DNA of 8,944 nucleotides from an uncultured Bacteroidales bacterium (GTDB lineage: Bacteria; Bacteroidota; Bacteroidia; Bacteroidales; UBA932). Positions 1 through 4,819 of this stretch are shown here, piece after piece. The stretch spans positions 1 through 8,944 of the forward strand of contig CAKUVD010000024.1 in the NCBI GenBank assembly GCA_934695325.1, in the 5' to 3' direction. The notes beneath the pieces are model-generated. The model saw only the letters and a list, made by a program, of their open reading frames with translations. It did not search any database and was not told the origin of the DNA. The position numbers and the translations under genes are program-made. The stretch's first letter is position 1, and every line of letters begins with the position of its first letter.

Positions 1-42
1 AGTTCTCACAAGAACCCCTGACAAGGACAGGAAAAGGATATT

Positions 43-186
43 ATGGCTACAAAAGTGACTTCGAAAGCAGTTGCGACTAAAGCGTCAAAGGCTCTTCAAG
101 ATGGAAGATCTAGTGCAAGGACCAAGAGCATAGCTGGTAGTGCACTTTCTCAAAGAGAAAAGCCCTCATCGAGGAAGAGCAAGTAA
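43..186 (+). CDS. Small basic Lys/Ser/Ala-rich protein, 47 aa
   Basis: This is a complete ATG-to-TAA frame of 47 residues. It is rich in Lys, Arg, Ser and Ala, with no membrane segment and very few acidic residues, and it ends in a basic Ser/Arg/Lys tail. The central stretch reads KSIAGSALSQR (residues 28-38). I have a loose memory of similar 40-50 aa proteins with a KVTSK...KSxAGSALxQR pattern in many bacteria, usually called hypothetical, but I cannot name a family or function. The sequence just before the ATG is purine-rich (ggaaaagg), and a terminator-like hairpin follows the stop by 13 bases. That suggests its own short transcript rather than membership of the CBASS operon downstream. 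The clean frame and the following hairpin favour a real gene. Confidence 0.6.
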   Translation: MATKVTSKAVATKASKALQDGRSSARTKSIAGSALSQREKPSSRKSK

Positions 187-199
187 TTGTTTTGGATGT

Positions 200-229
200 G
201 CCCCAGACAAAGCTATGTTTGGGGCTTTA
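200..229 (+). terminator. Hairpin terminator after the 47-aa gene
   Basis: GCCCCA at 200-205 pairs with TGGGGC at 220-225. The stem continues inward to about 10 bp including one G-T, with loop AAGCTA at 210-215. It is followed directly by TTTAT. The T-run is short, so termination may be partial. It separates the small gene from the CBASS operon. Confidence 0.6.
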
Positions 230-287
230 TCCAATTGCGACAGAAGATACTTGTAGCTGAATAGTGTTTCGTAGAGATAATAAAATT

Positions 288-1412
288 ATGAGTAAAACAA
301 TGATACCATTAGATGTTAAACGCAATTTATGGTTTGCTGCCCATGGAAGATGCGAATTCAAAGGATGCAACAAACGCCTATATGTTAATGGAGTGACCAA
401 GGAAGAATGCAATATCTCTAATTATGCTCATATTATTGGAGATTCCGAAAATGGTCCACGGGGAAATAAGGATTCTGATGCTTTAGCAAAAGACCCATCA
501 AATCTTATTCTCCTATGTACTGAATGCCATAAACTTATTGACAGCAAACAAGGGGAGGAAAGATATACTGTTGAAATCTTGCGAGCAATGAAGAAGGAGC
601 ATGAAGATAGGATCGAATTGGTGACAAGCATTCAACCAACACGGAAAAGCTTAGTGGTAGCTTATGGGCCAAAGATAGGGAATGACACTCCTTATTTTCA
701 TAAAGATGTCCTTAATAATGCAATTATGCCAGAATGGTATCCCGTAGATTTGATTCCAATTGAGATACAGATGAAAAATTCTGTATTGAATGAAGATATG
801 ACTACATACTGGTTATCTGAACAAAGTCAGATTGAAACGCTATGTAATAGTAAGGTGATTAAAGCTTTGGAAACCGGCATTTGTGCGCATGTCTCTTTGT
901 TCCCGATTGGGCCTCAGCCATTACTCGTAAAGTTGGGAACGGTCTTGAATGACAAATATAATGTACAGGTTTATCAGAAGCATCGTGAACCAGATACTTG
1001 GAACTGGTTAGAGCCAACTAATCAGAATGACATCGTAGTTGTGGAGCCAAAGCAAAAGGGGAAGGAGCCTATTCTTGTCATTGCGTTAAGTGCTAACGCT
1101 ATAAAAGAAAGAGTTAATCAACGCTTTGGAAATAATGCCAGCATTTGGACCATTACATGCAATGACCCAAATAATGATATGATGAAATCTATAGATCAGT
1201 TAAATCAATTTATGTCCGTTACTCGGAAGGTAATGGATGACATAAAGTCAAATAGCAACGGTTATGATACCCTTCTGGTGTTTATGTCTGCTCCCGCTTC
1301 GTGTGCGGTAGAACTTGGTCGAATCAGAATGCCGAAAGCGGATTTGAAGTGGAGACTATATGATTATATGGCGAAGGAAAATGCCGATATTGAAACAATT
1401 ACGATAGAATAA
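288..1412 (+). CDS. cap5: CBASS effector nuclease, HNH-SAVED (Cap5 type)
   Basis: This is a 374-residue protein with an N-terminal HNH endonuclease and a C-terminal SAVED domain. Zinc-ligand pairs are visible at C22/C27 and C77/C80, with HNH residues H48 (in YAHIIG), N72 (in SNLILL) and H81 (in CHKLID). Residues from about 170 form the SAVED sensor, including SLFPIG near 183 and the typical APASCAVELGR stretch near 340. In known Cap5 proteins a cyclic di- or trinucleotide binds SAVED, drives oligomerisation and activates non-specific dsDNA cleavage, killing the infected cell. The start is placed at the ATG at 288 in an A/T-rich leader. The frame is open upstream to a GTG at 264, but those residues do not look like the family. 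The next gene begins one base after the stop, so the two are co-transcribed. Which nucleotide it senses cannot be read from the sequence. Confidence 0.93.
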   Translation: MSKTMIPLDVKRNLWFAAHGRCEFKGCNKRLYVNGVTKEECNISNYAHIIGDSENGPRGNKDSDALAKDPSNLILLCTECHKLIDSKQGEERYTVEILRAMKKEHEDRIELVTSIQPTRKSLVVAYGPKIGNDTPYFHKDVLNNAIMPEWYPVDLIPIEIQMKNSVLNEDMTTYWLSEQSQIETLCNSKVIKALETGICAHVSLFPIGPQPLLVKLGTVLNDKYNVQVYQKHREPDTWNWLEPTNQNDIVVVEPKQKGKEPILVIALSANAIKERVNQRFGNNASIWTITCNDPNNDMMKSIDQLNQFMSVTRKVMDDIKSNSNGYDTLLVFMSAPASCAVELGRIRMPKADLKWRLYDYMAKENADIETITIE

Positions 1413-1413
1413 G

Positions 1414-2640
1414 ATGAGACAGTTAACGAAAGAACAAAAAGAGGATTTTAAGGATATCCTTGAAACTTTAGGGGAGGCGTTGGATATAACCCAGACGCAA
1501 TACGACAACCTTACAAAAAGCTATAAGGCGGTTGGTGAATTCTTGGAAAAGGATCCATTGTTTGCTCCATACAAACCACTCGTTACGCCGCAGGGATCGC
1601 TTAGGCTCGGCACTATTATCCAGCCTATTAGTCCCAACGATGATCTGGATGTGGATTTGGTGTATCGTCTTTCCGAAAAAGATGCTGTTTGGACACAACG
1701 AGATTTGAAGGGAAAAGTAGGTGCTAGGCTAAAAACAAGTGATCGCTATTCGACAATGTTGGATAATCAGGAAGGGCGACGTTGTTGGACATTATTGTAT
1801 CGTGATAATGCTGATAACCCTAAAGAGAAGTATCATATGGACATTCTCCCGGCTGTCGCTGATAAGAAGTATGGAGAAAGAATGGCACGCCTCTTTTCGG
1901 AGAACTATTCGGATCAAACAATAGATCAGATAGCTATTCGTATTACAGACAACAAGTCTGAGAATTATGATACCTCTACGTATATTGATGATTGGCTTAA
2001 AAGTAATCCTGATGGCTATGCCTTGTGGTTTGCAACAAGGTGCAAGTCGGATAGTAGTGTAAAAATGCTTGCGGAAGCGGTCGTCCCTTTTGATAAATAT
2101 AACAAGAATAAGACTGTCCTGCAAAGAATCGTTCAAATCTTGAAGCGACATAGGGATATGATGTTCTATAACGACAAGGATGATAAACCTATTTCAATCA
2201 TTATAACGACATTGGCGGCTCGCGCTTATAGAGGTGAAAACAATCTGGTCGATGGCTTGGTAAATGTTGTGAATGATTTGGAAAAGCATATTGTCAGAGG
2301 AAAGAATGGCGAGGATTGGATTGCAAATCCTGTAAACCAAGAAGAGAATTTTGCTGACAAGTGGCCTACGCATCCAAAGCGGAGGGAGAATTTTTACAGA
2401 TGGTTATCTGCTTTGAAACAAGATGTCGCTGATGTTGTAGGTGGGACTACACAAGTACAACTACAAGATCGTATCGGAAAGATTTTCGGGAAAGATATTG
2501 CATCACGGGCAGTATGCCTTCTTGCAGAGCGGCGTAAGTATAAACTTGCATCAGGGGCGACCCTTTTGAGCTCAGTTGGGAGAGTAGGGGCAGAGGGAAA
2601 AAAGATAAACACTGCAAACACTTTTTATGGCGAGAATTAG
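1414..2640 (+). CDS. CD-NTase (cGAS/DncV-like nucleotidyltransferase) of CBASS
   Basis: This 408-residue protein has the nucleotidyltransferase core of the CD-NTase family. It shows the GS motif G61-S62 in QGSLRLGT, the metal-binding pair D79/D81 in DDLDVDLV, and a likely third acid D143 in YHMDILPAV. All catalytic residues are present, so it should be active, making a cyclic oligonucleotide from NTPs on phage infection. The overall look (long N-terminal helix, GSLRLGT, HMDILP) resembles the DncV-like branch, but clade and product cannot be assigned by eye. It starts one base after the cap5 stop, and its last codons overlap the E2 gene by 14 bases. The C-terminal end reads NTFYGEN. In type II CBASS the cyclase C terminus is the part handled by the E2-containing partner, so this tail is probably functional. 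Confidence 0.93.
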   Translation: MRQLTKEQKEDFKDILETLGEALDITQTQYDNLTKSYKAVGEFLEKDPLFAPYKPLVTPQGSLRLGTIIQPISPNDDLDVDLVYRLSEKDAVWTQRDLKGKVGARLKTSDRYSTMLDNQEGRRCWTLLYRDNADNPKEKYHMDILPAVADKKYGERMARLFSENYSDQTIDQIAIRITDNKSENYDTSTYIDDWLKSNPDGYALWFATRCKSDSSVKMLAEAVVPFDKYNKNKTVLQRIVQILKRHRDMMFYNDKDDKPISIIITTLAARAYRGENNLVDGLVNVVNDLEKHIVRGKNGEDWIANPVNQEENFADKWPTHPKRRENFYRWLSALKQDVADVVGGTTQVQLQDRIGKIFGKDIASRAVCLLAERRKYKLASGATLLSSVGRVGAEGKKINTANTFYGEN

Positions 2641-3088
2641 ATCATTAACCCCAATCCAGCAATTGGGGTTGCTAAAACATGAATTTCCAGAGTCCACAGG
2701 TTCTGTCAGAAACGGATGTATGGTTTGGTCTGGAGACTTTCAGCCATCTTCTTTATCTGAAACATATAAGCTTAGAATCGTTTATTTGCAGGGTAAATAC
2801 CCAAAAGCATACATAGATTCTCCAAAACCATTAAAATTGGCGGAAGGCGCAAAGATTTTGCCTCACACATACAATTATCATAATGGGAAACAGCAGATAT
2901 GTTTATTCCTACCTCCAGAATGGAATGCCTCAATGTTAATATCAAATACAATAGTTCATTGGGCTGTTCAATGGATGTATTATTATGAACTTTGGGCATC
3001 AACGGGAATGTGGTTAGGAGGTGGTCATGGAAATTGGGATGTAGAGAAACCGCTTAGTAAGGAGAATGAGTACATTGATTTAGATTGA
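2627..3088 (+). CDS. cap2: Stand-alone E2-like protein of short type II CBASS (Cap2-like)
   Basis: This 153-residue protein fits a lone ubiquitin-conjugating-enzyme (E2) fold. A hydrophobic strand LRIVYLQGKYP (49-59) is followed by H80, Y82 and then QQICLFLPPEW (89-99). C92 occupies the position of the E2 catalytic cysteine in the ICL context. The C-terminal part has the Trp/Tyr-rich helix and TGMWLGGGHG near 126-135 that I associate with the small E2 proteins of this CBASS subtype. The ATG lies inside the end of the CD-NTase gene, giving a 14-base overlap and likely translational coupling. No E1/ThiF-like or JAB/Cap3-like gene follows, which defines the short type II layout. The expected role is regulation of the cyclase through its C terminus. 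The exact chemistry without an E1 is not derivable here. Confidence 0.85.
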   Translation: MARIRSLTPIQQLGLLKHEFPESTGSVRNGCMVWSGDFQPSSLSETYKLRIVYLQGKYPKAYIDSPKPLKLAEGAKILPHTYNYHNGKQQICLFLPPEWNASMLISNTIVHWAVQWMYYYELWASTGMWLGGGHGNWDVEKPLSKENEYIDLD

Positions 3089-3099
3089 TGACATCAGTT

Positions 3100-3146
3100 C
3101 ATATGCGGAGAGCTATTTATGCGAGGTTGAAAGTCTCCGTCTTATG
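3100..3146. repeat. Inverted repeat just after the CBASS operon
   Basis: CGGAGA at 3106-3111 pairs with TCTCCG at 3134-3139. CATA at 3100-3103 pairs with TATG at 3143-3146 across a small internal loop. It starts 12 bases after the E2 stop. No T-run follows, so it is not a standard terminator. Confidence 0.45.
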
Positions 3147-3183
3147 TGAAAATTTAACGCCCGGCAAGACATCCGTCATCTCC

Positions 3184-3199
3184 GCATCCGCTGCGATGC
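3184..3199. repeat. Short hairpin
   Basis: GCATC at 3184-3188 pairs with GATGC at 3195-3199 around a 6-base loop. Confidence 0.4.
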
Positions 3200-3223
3200 C
3201 GAAAGACTTTCCTTTATGGGCAG

Positions 3224-3253
3224 AGCGGAACCGGAAGATTGACGCTCTCCGCT
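3224..3253. repeat. Short hairpin
   Basis: AGCGGA at 3224-3229 pairs with TCCGCT at 3248-3253 around an 18-base loop. The 3' arm overlaps the first copy of the 11-base direct repeat. Confidence 0.4.
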
Positions 3254-3301
3254 TACGCTCCGACCGCCAAACCTCCGGCCTTTCCAAACTCGCTTACGCT
3301 C
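3250..3301. repeat. Direct repeat pair, 11 bases
   Basis: CGCTTACGCTC occurs exactly at 3250-3260 and again at 3291-3301. A related string, TTACGCTTCCGCTCC, recurs at 4063-4077 in the loop of another hairpin. Confidence 0.7.
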
Positions 3302-3320
3302 GATAATACAGTAGCGGTGT

Positions 3321-3367
3321 CGAGACTTCAGTCTTTCTCCGTTTTACTCCGAAAGTCAGAAGACTCG
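3321..3367. repeat. Hairpin with three symmetric 1x1 mismatches
   Basis: CGAG (3321-3324) pairs with CTCG (3364-3367), CTTC (3326-3329) with GAAG (3359-3362), G3331 with C3357, and CTTTC (3333-3337) with GAAAG (3351-3355). Each block is separated by one A-A or T-T mismatch. The apical loop is 13 bases. That gives 14 pairs in register, unlikely by chance. Confidence 0.7.
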
Positions 3368-3386
3368 ACCTTTCTTTGCCCCATAG

Positions 3387-3397
3387 CCCCACAGGGG
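3387..3397. repeat. Small GC hairpin
   Basis: CCCC at 3387-3390 pairs with GGGG at 3394-3397 around loop ACA. Confidence 0.4.
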
Positions 3398-3450
3398 TCA
3401 TAACCGACTCCGCTCCCAAAGTGTGGCGCGAGCCTTGTCCCTCGAATGCC

Positions 3451-3551
3451 GCAACATAACATAATCATATCGAGATTGCGTAACAGATCGGCGGGTCCCT
3501 TCCCCACCGTCTGTTTTCGCTCCGCACGCAATCTAGATTATGTTAAGTTGC
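3451..3551. repeat. Long 101-base hairpin, about 36 pairs
   Basis: The arms 3451-3466 and 3536-3551 pair at 15 of 16 positions, with one A-A mismatch at 3456/3546. Inside this, GATTGCGT (3474-3481) pairs with ACGCAATC (3526-3533), AACAGA (3482-3487) with TCTGTT (3510-3515), and CGGCGGG (3489-3495) with CCCACCG (3503-3509). The C-A mismatch at 3492/3506 becomes U-G on the - strand. A 10-base one-sided bulge at 3516-3525 carries CGCTCC (GGAGCG on the - strand). This is the strongest inverted repeat in the window. Confidence 0.85.
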
Positions 3552-3615
3552 TCCGTCAGTGCGAGTTCGACCGTCCTGCTTCCGAATCCGCTCCGTCGGG
3601 GCGGCTGGCGACATT

Positions 3616-3661
3616 GAACTCCCTTCAGGGGCCAACGCGCTCCAGGCCCGTCAGGGAGTTC
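3616..3661. repeat. Hairpin, 9 + 5 pairs
   Basis: GAACTCCCT (3616-3624) pairs perfectly with AGGGAGTTC (3653-3661). After a small internal loop, GGGCC (3629-3633) pairs with GGCCC (3645-3649). The apical loop at 3634-3644 contains CGCTCC. Confidence 0.75.
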
Positions 3662-3662
3662 A

Positions 3663-3752
3663 GGACTTCCAGCGTGATGTGCGTGGGTGGTCTCTTCAAT
3701 TTCAGCATTGTCAGAACTCTACCCTCGTCCCTTGAATGACGGCCGGAAGTCC
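3663..3752. repeat. Inverted repeat closing a 74-base domain
   Basis: GGACTTCC (3663-3670) pairs perfectly with GGAAGTCC (3745-3752). It begins one base after the previous hairpin. Inside, GGGT at 3685-3688 can pair with ACCC at 3721-3724. Confidence 0.55.
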
Positions 3753-3794
3753 AAAGAGCCGCCAGCCTTAGCAGCACGGCTGCGGGCCTTCTCC

Positions 3795-3842
3795 GTGATT
3801 TCTTCAAGTCTTCGAGCGGAGCTCTCAACTTCAAGAAATCAC
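3795..3842. repeat. Hairpin, 14 pairs with one C-C mismatch
   Basis: GTGATTTCTT (3795-3804) pairs with AAGAAATCAC (3833-3842). After a C-C mismatch, AAGT (3806-3809) pairs with ACTT (3828-3831). C3810/A3827 becomes G-U on the - strand. GAGC (3814-3817) and GCTC (3821-3824) form the tip with a 3-base loop. Confidence 0.8.
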
Positions 3843-3856
3843 TCCGTCGGCAAGGT

Positions 3857-3872
3857 ATCGGCTTTCGCCGAT
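3857..3872. repeat. Perfect hairpin; GAAA tetraloop if read on the - strand
   Basis: ATCGGC (3857-3862) and GCCGAT (3867-3872) enclose TTTC, which is a canonical GNRA loop, GAAA, on the - strand. On the + strand the stem is followed by GATTCTTTTTAA, which looks like a weak intrinsic terminator. The two readings point to opposite transcription strands. Confidence 0.75.
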
Positions 3873-3917
3873 GATTCTTTTTAATCGTTCGCATCCGCTC
3901 ACTGGATATTCAGCGGT

Positions 3918-3963
3918 ATTGCGGAAGACGACGGCTCCTTGCGTCCCCGTCCACTTCCGCAAT
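3918..3963. repeat. Hairpin, 10 + 5 pairs
   Basis: ATTGCGGAAG (3918-3927) pairs perfectly with CTTCCGCAAT (3954-3963). After a 2x2 internal loop, GACGG (3930-3934) pairs with CCGTC (3947-3951). Confidence 0.75.
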
Positions 3964-4000
3964 GTCTGTCCGGGAGAGGCTCGTTCATCCACGCTTCACA

Positions 4001-4012
4001 GGCCTTGCGGCC
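4001..4012. repeat. Short hairpin; GCAA tetraloop if read on the - strand
   Basis: GGCC (4001-4004) and GGCC (4009-4012) enclose TTGC. This is a GNRA loop, GCAA, on the - strand only. Confidence 0.5.
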
Positions 4013-4041
4013 AGAGAAGCGCGGCTCGCCACTCCCTATGG

Positions 4042-4099
4042 GCAGGACTGGCACGGACTCCATTACGCTTCCGCTCCATTGCGTCCGCACCAGACCTGC
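4042..4099. repeat. Hairpin with internal G-U signature for the - strand
   Basis: GCAGG (4042-4046) pairs with CCTGC (4095-4099), CTGG (4048-4051) with CCAG (4090-4093), and CGGAC (4054-4058) with GTCCG (4083-4087). An A-A mismatch separates the first two blocks and CA facing CA separates the last two. On the - strand CA/CA becomes UG/UG, that is two wobble pairs, making 11 continuous pairs. The loop carries CGCTCC at 4072-4077. Confidence 0.75.
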
Positions 4100-4110
4100 G
4101 GGAAAGAGGT

Positions 4111-4123
4111 AAGGCTTCGCCTT
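4111..4123. repeat. Perfect small hairpin
   Basis: AAGGC (4111-4115) and GCCTT (4119-4123) enclose TTC, which is GAA on the - strand. Confidence 0.55.
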
Positions 4124-4154
4124 GATTTCTTTGACGCTCGCTTCATCCTCTCCG

Positions 4155-4182
4155 GAAGTGTCCTCCACTTCGTTACGGACAC
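4155..4182. repeat. Two mutually exclusive hairpins
   Basis: GTGTCC (4158-4163) can pair with GGACAC (4177-4182). Alternatively GAAGTG (4155-4160) can pair with CACTTC (4166-4171). The two overlap, so only one can form at a time. Confidence 0.5.
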
Positions 4183-4200
4183 ATCCTACGAGGGCGAGCA

Positions 4201-4250
4201 GAGACGCGAGACTGTGACAGACGTTGTTCCGTTGCTCTGCACACCGTCTC
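4201..4250. repeat. Two-level hairpin
   Basis: GAGACG (4201-4206) pairs with CGTCTC (4245-4250). Inside it, TGTG (4213-4216) and CAG (4218-4220), split by one bulged A, pair with CTGCACA (4237-4243). Confidence 0.6.
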
Positions 4251-4263
4251 TCCCAGACTCGCA

Positions 4264-4293
4264 GAGCGGAATCGCTACGTTGTCACTCCGCTC
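4264..4293. repeat. Hairpin, 7 pairs
   Basis: GAGCGGA (4264-4270) pairs perfectly with TCCGCTC (4287-4293) around a 16-base loop. Confidence 0.6.
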
Positions 4294-4341
4294 TCTGTTG
4301 TGCCGGGCCTAGACGCTCCAGAGGCTTCAGTTTCTGCGTTG

Positions 4342-4370
4342 CGGCTGCGGGATTTCCGCGGAGTCTGCCG
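4342..4370. repeat. Hairpin, 4 + 4 pairs
   Basis: CGGC (4342-4345) pairs with GCCG (4367-4370). Inside, GCGG (4347-4350) pairs with CCGC (4356-4359). It is short and GC-rich, so weaker evidence than its neighbours. Confidence 0.35.
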
Positions 4371-4461
4371 AGCCAATACTGTCTCGTCAGCCTGAACCGC
4401 TCCAATCCCTCCGCCTCCACTCCGTCACTCAAGCCCCTTCCGCCGGCCCGGCTCGCACGCC

Positions 4462-4491
4462 CGAAGTGTGTTGCCGTTCCACACTGCTTCG
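4462..4491. repeat. Hairpin, 5 + 4 pairs
   Basis: CGAAG (4462-4466) pairs with CTTCG (4487-4491) and TGTG (4467-4470) with CACA (4480-4483), leaving a 3-base bulge on the 3' side. Confidence 0.6.
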
Positions 4492-4504
4492 ACCATCCGT
4501 GCCA

Positions 4505-4553
4505 GAGCCGGAAAGATCGTCATCTCTCGCCTGACCGTCGTACCGTCCGGCTC
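4505..4553. repeat. Hairpin, 8 pairs
   Basis: GAGCCGGA (4505-4512) pairs perfectly with TCCGGCTC (4546-4553). Inside, GTCA (4519-4522) can pair with TGAC (4532-4535). Confidence 0.65.
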
Positions 4554-4602
4554 CTGCCGCGCCTATCGGCTTGCCTGCTCACTCTCCGGAAGACAGAAAG
4601 AA

Positions 4603-4618
4603 CGATGCTTTCGCATCG
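4603..4618. repeat. Perfect hairpin; second GAAA tetraloop on the - strand
   Basis: CGATGC (4603-4608) and GCATCG (4613-4618) enclose TTTC, that is GAAA on the - strand. The design matches the hairpin at 3857-3872 with a different stem sequence, which suggests the loop and not the stem is what is kept. Confidence 0.75.
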
Positions 4619-4625
4619 CCCTTTC

Positions 4626-4668
4626 CGACTTCCTTCGAGTCGAGCGGTGGGATATACGCACGCTCCCA
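4626..4668. repeat. Two short adjacent hairpins at the right end of the structured region
   Basis: CGACT (4626-4630) pairs with AGTCG (4638-4642). TGGGA (4648-4652) pairs with TCCCA (4664-4668). Beyond this the sequence becomes A/T-rich. Confidence 0.45.
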
Positions 4669-4756
4669 GCCCAGTGCATAATGGAACCAAATCACACGCC
4701 TGAAGCGAATAGAAGGATATATATGAATGTTAATAACGAGACGGTTCAACGTCTTC

Positions 4757-4788
4757 CAAAGAGATGCTGAACAGTGTAGGACCTTCAA
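4757..4788 (-). promoter_or_regulatory. Possible - strand promoter for the structured region
   Basis: Read on the - strand there is a TTG (from 4788-4786), 21 bases, then TCTCTTTG (from 4764-4757). The latter matches the Bacteroidetes -7 element TAnnTTTG at 5 of the 6 fixed positions. It would start a transcript near 4750, running into the hairpin region. The A of the -7 element is missing, so this is only a candidate. Confidence 0.3.
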
Positions 4789-4805
4789 TATTGCCGGATT
4801 ATCCG

Positions 4806-4813
4806 TAACTTTG
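4806..4813 (+). promoter_or_regulatory. Candidate Bacteroidetes -7 element for the 4929 gene
   Basis: TAACTTTG fits TAnnTTTG exactly and lies 115 bases before the preferred ATG. A TTG at 4791 is only 12 bases upstream, too close for a standard -33 element, so recognition would rest on the -7 box. Confidence 0.45.
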
Positions 4814-4819
4814 TCCCTA

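Larger units (their letters stand above)
3100..4668 (-). ncRNA. Candidate large structured noncoding RNA, - strand favoured
   Basis: Hairpins follow each other across almost the whole stretch with different sequences in each, as expected of a folded RNA and not of a dispersed repeat. The - strand is favoured for three reasons. Mismatches in the hairpins at 3451-3551, 3795-3842 and 4042-4099 become G-U pairs when read on that strand. Three small hairpins carry GNRA loops only on that strand. The - strand is purine-rich, as structured RNAs usually are. A possible - strand promoter lies at 4757-4788. The ends are guesses from the outermost hairpins, and I see no clear - strand terminator near 3100. 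It matches no RNA family I can recognise. The alternative is a DNA-level role of the hairpins or a + strand RNA. Confidence 0.4.
3089..4722. other. 1.6-kb region without a credible gene, dense in hairpins
   Basis: Open frames exist here, up to 159 codons, but they occur in several frames on both strands. Their products are Arg/Ser/Pro/Cys-rich with no recognisable domain, and they run straight through strong inverted repeats. They are best explained by a shortage of A/T-rich stop codons. The base composition is clearly more GC-rich than the CBASS operon to the left, and the + strand is pyrimidine-rich. At least twenty separate inverted repeats can be paired by eye, listed individually below. 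The right end (4690-4800) turns A/T-rich and holds possible promoters. Confidence 0.8.

Noticed and set aside
3088..3306. Possible fourth CBASS gene starting at the ATG overlapping the E2 stop (TGATG)
   Set aside because: The product is about 70 residues, lacks JAB/Cap3 features, and enters the hairpin block. The overlap alone is weak evidence.
3451..3551. Integron attC site
   Set aside because: A GTTAAGT string matching GTTRRRY lies at the right arm, but the matching RYYYAAC on the left is absent, and there is no integrase or cassette pattern.
3625..3894. 89-codon - strand frame, basic product
   Set aside because: It runs through three inverted repeats and has no recognisable motif. The basic character follows from the purine-rich strand.
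3962..4312. 116-codon + strand frame
   Set aside because: Same reasons; it overlaps the frame at 4224 and the hairpins at 4042-4099 and 4201-4250.
4224..4703. 159-codon open frame on the + strand in the hairpin block
   Set aside because: The product is Arg/Ser/Pro/Cys-rich with no domain, overlaps other frames of similar length, and crosses several strong hairpins. Long frames are expected where TAA/TAG are scarce.
3089..4722. CRISPR array or tandem repeat
   Set aside because: Hairpins differ in sequence and spacing. Only an 11-base direct repeat pair was found, with no regular repeat-spacer structure.
3089..4722. Group II intron, retron or DGR
   Set aside because: No reverse transcriptase frame in the window, and no domain V-like hairpin or template/variable repeat pair was seen.
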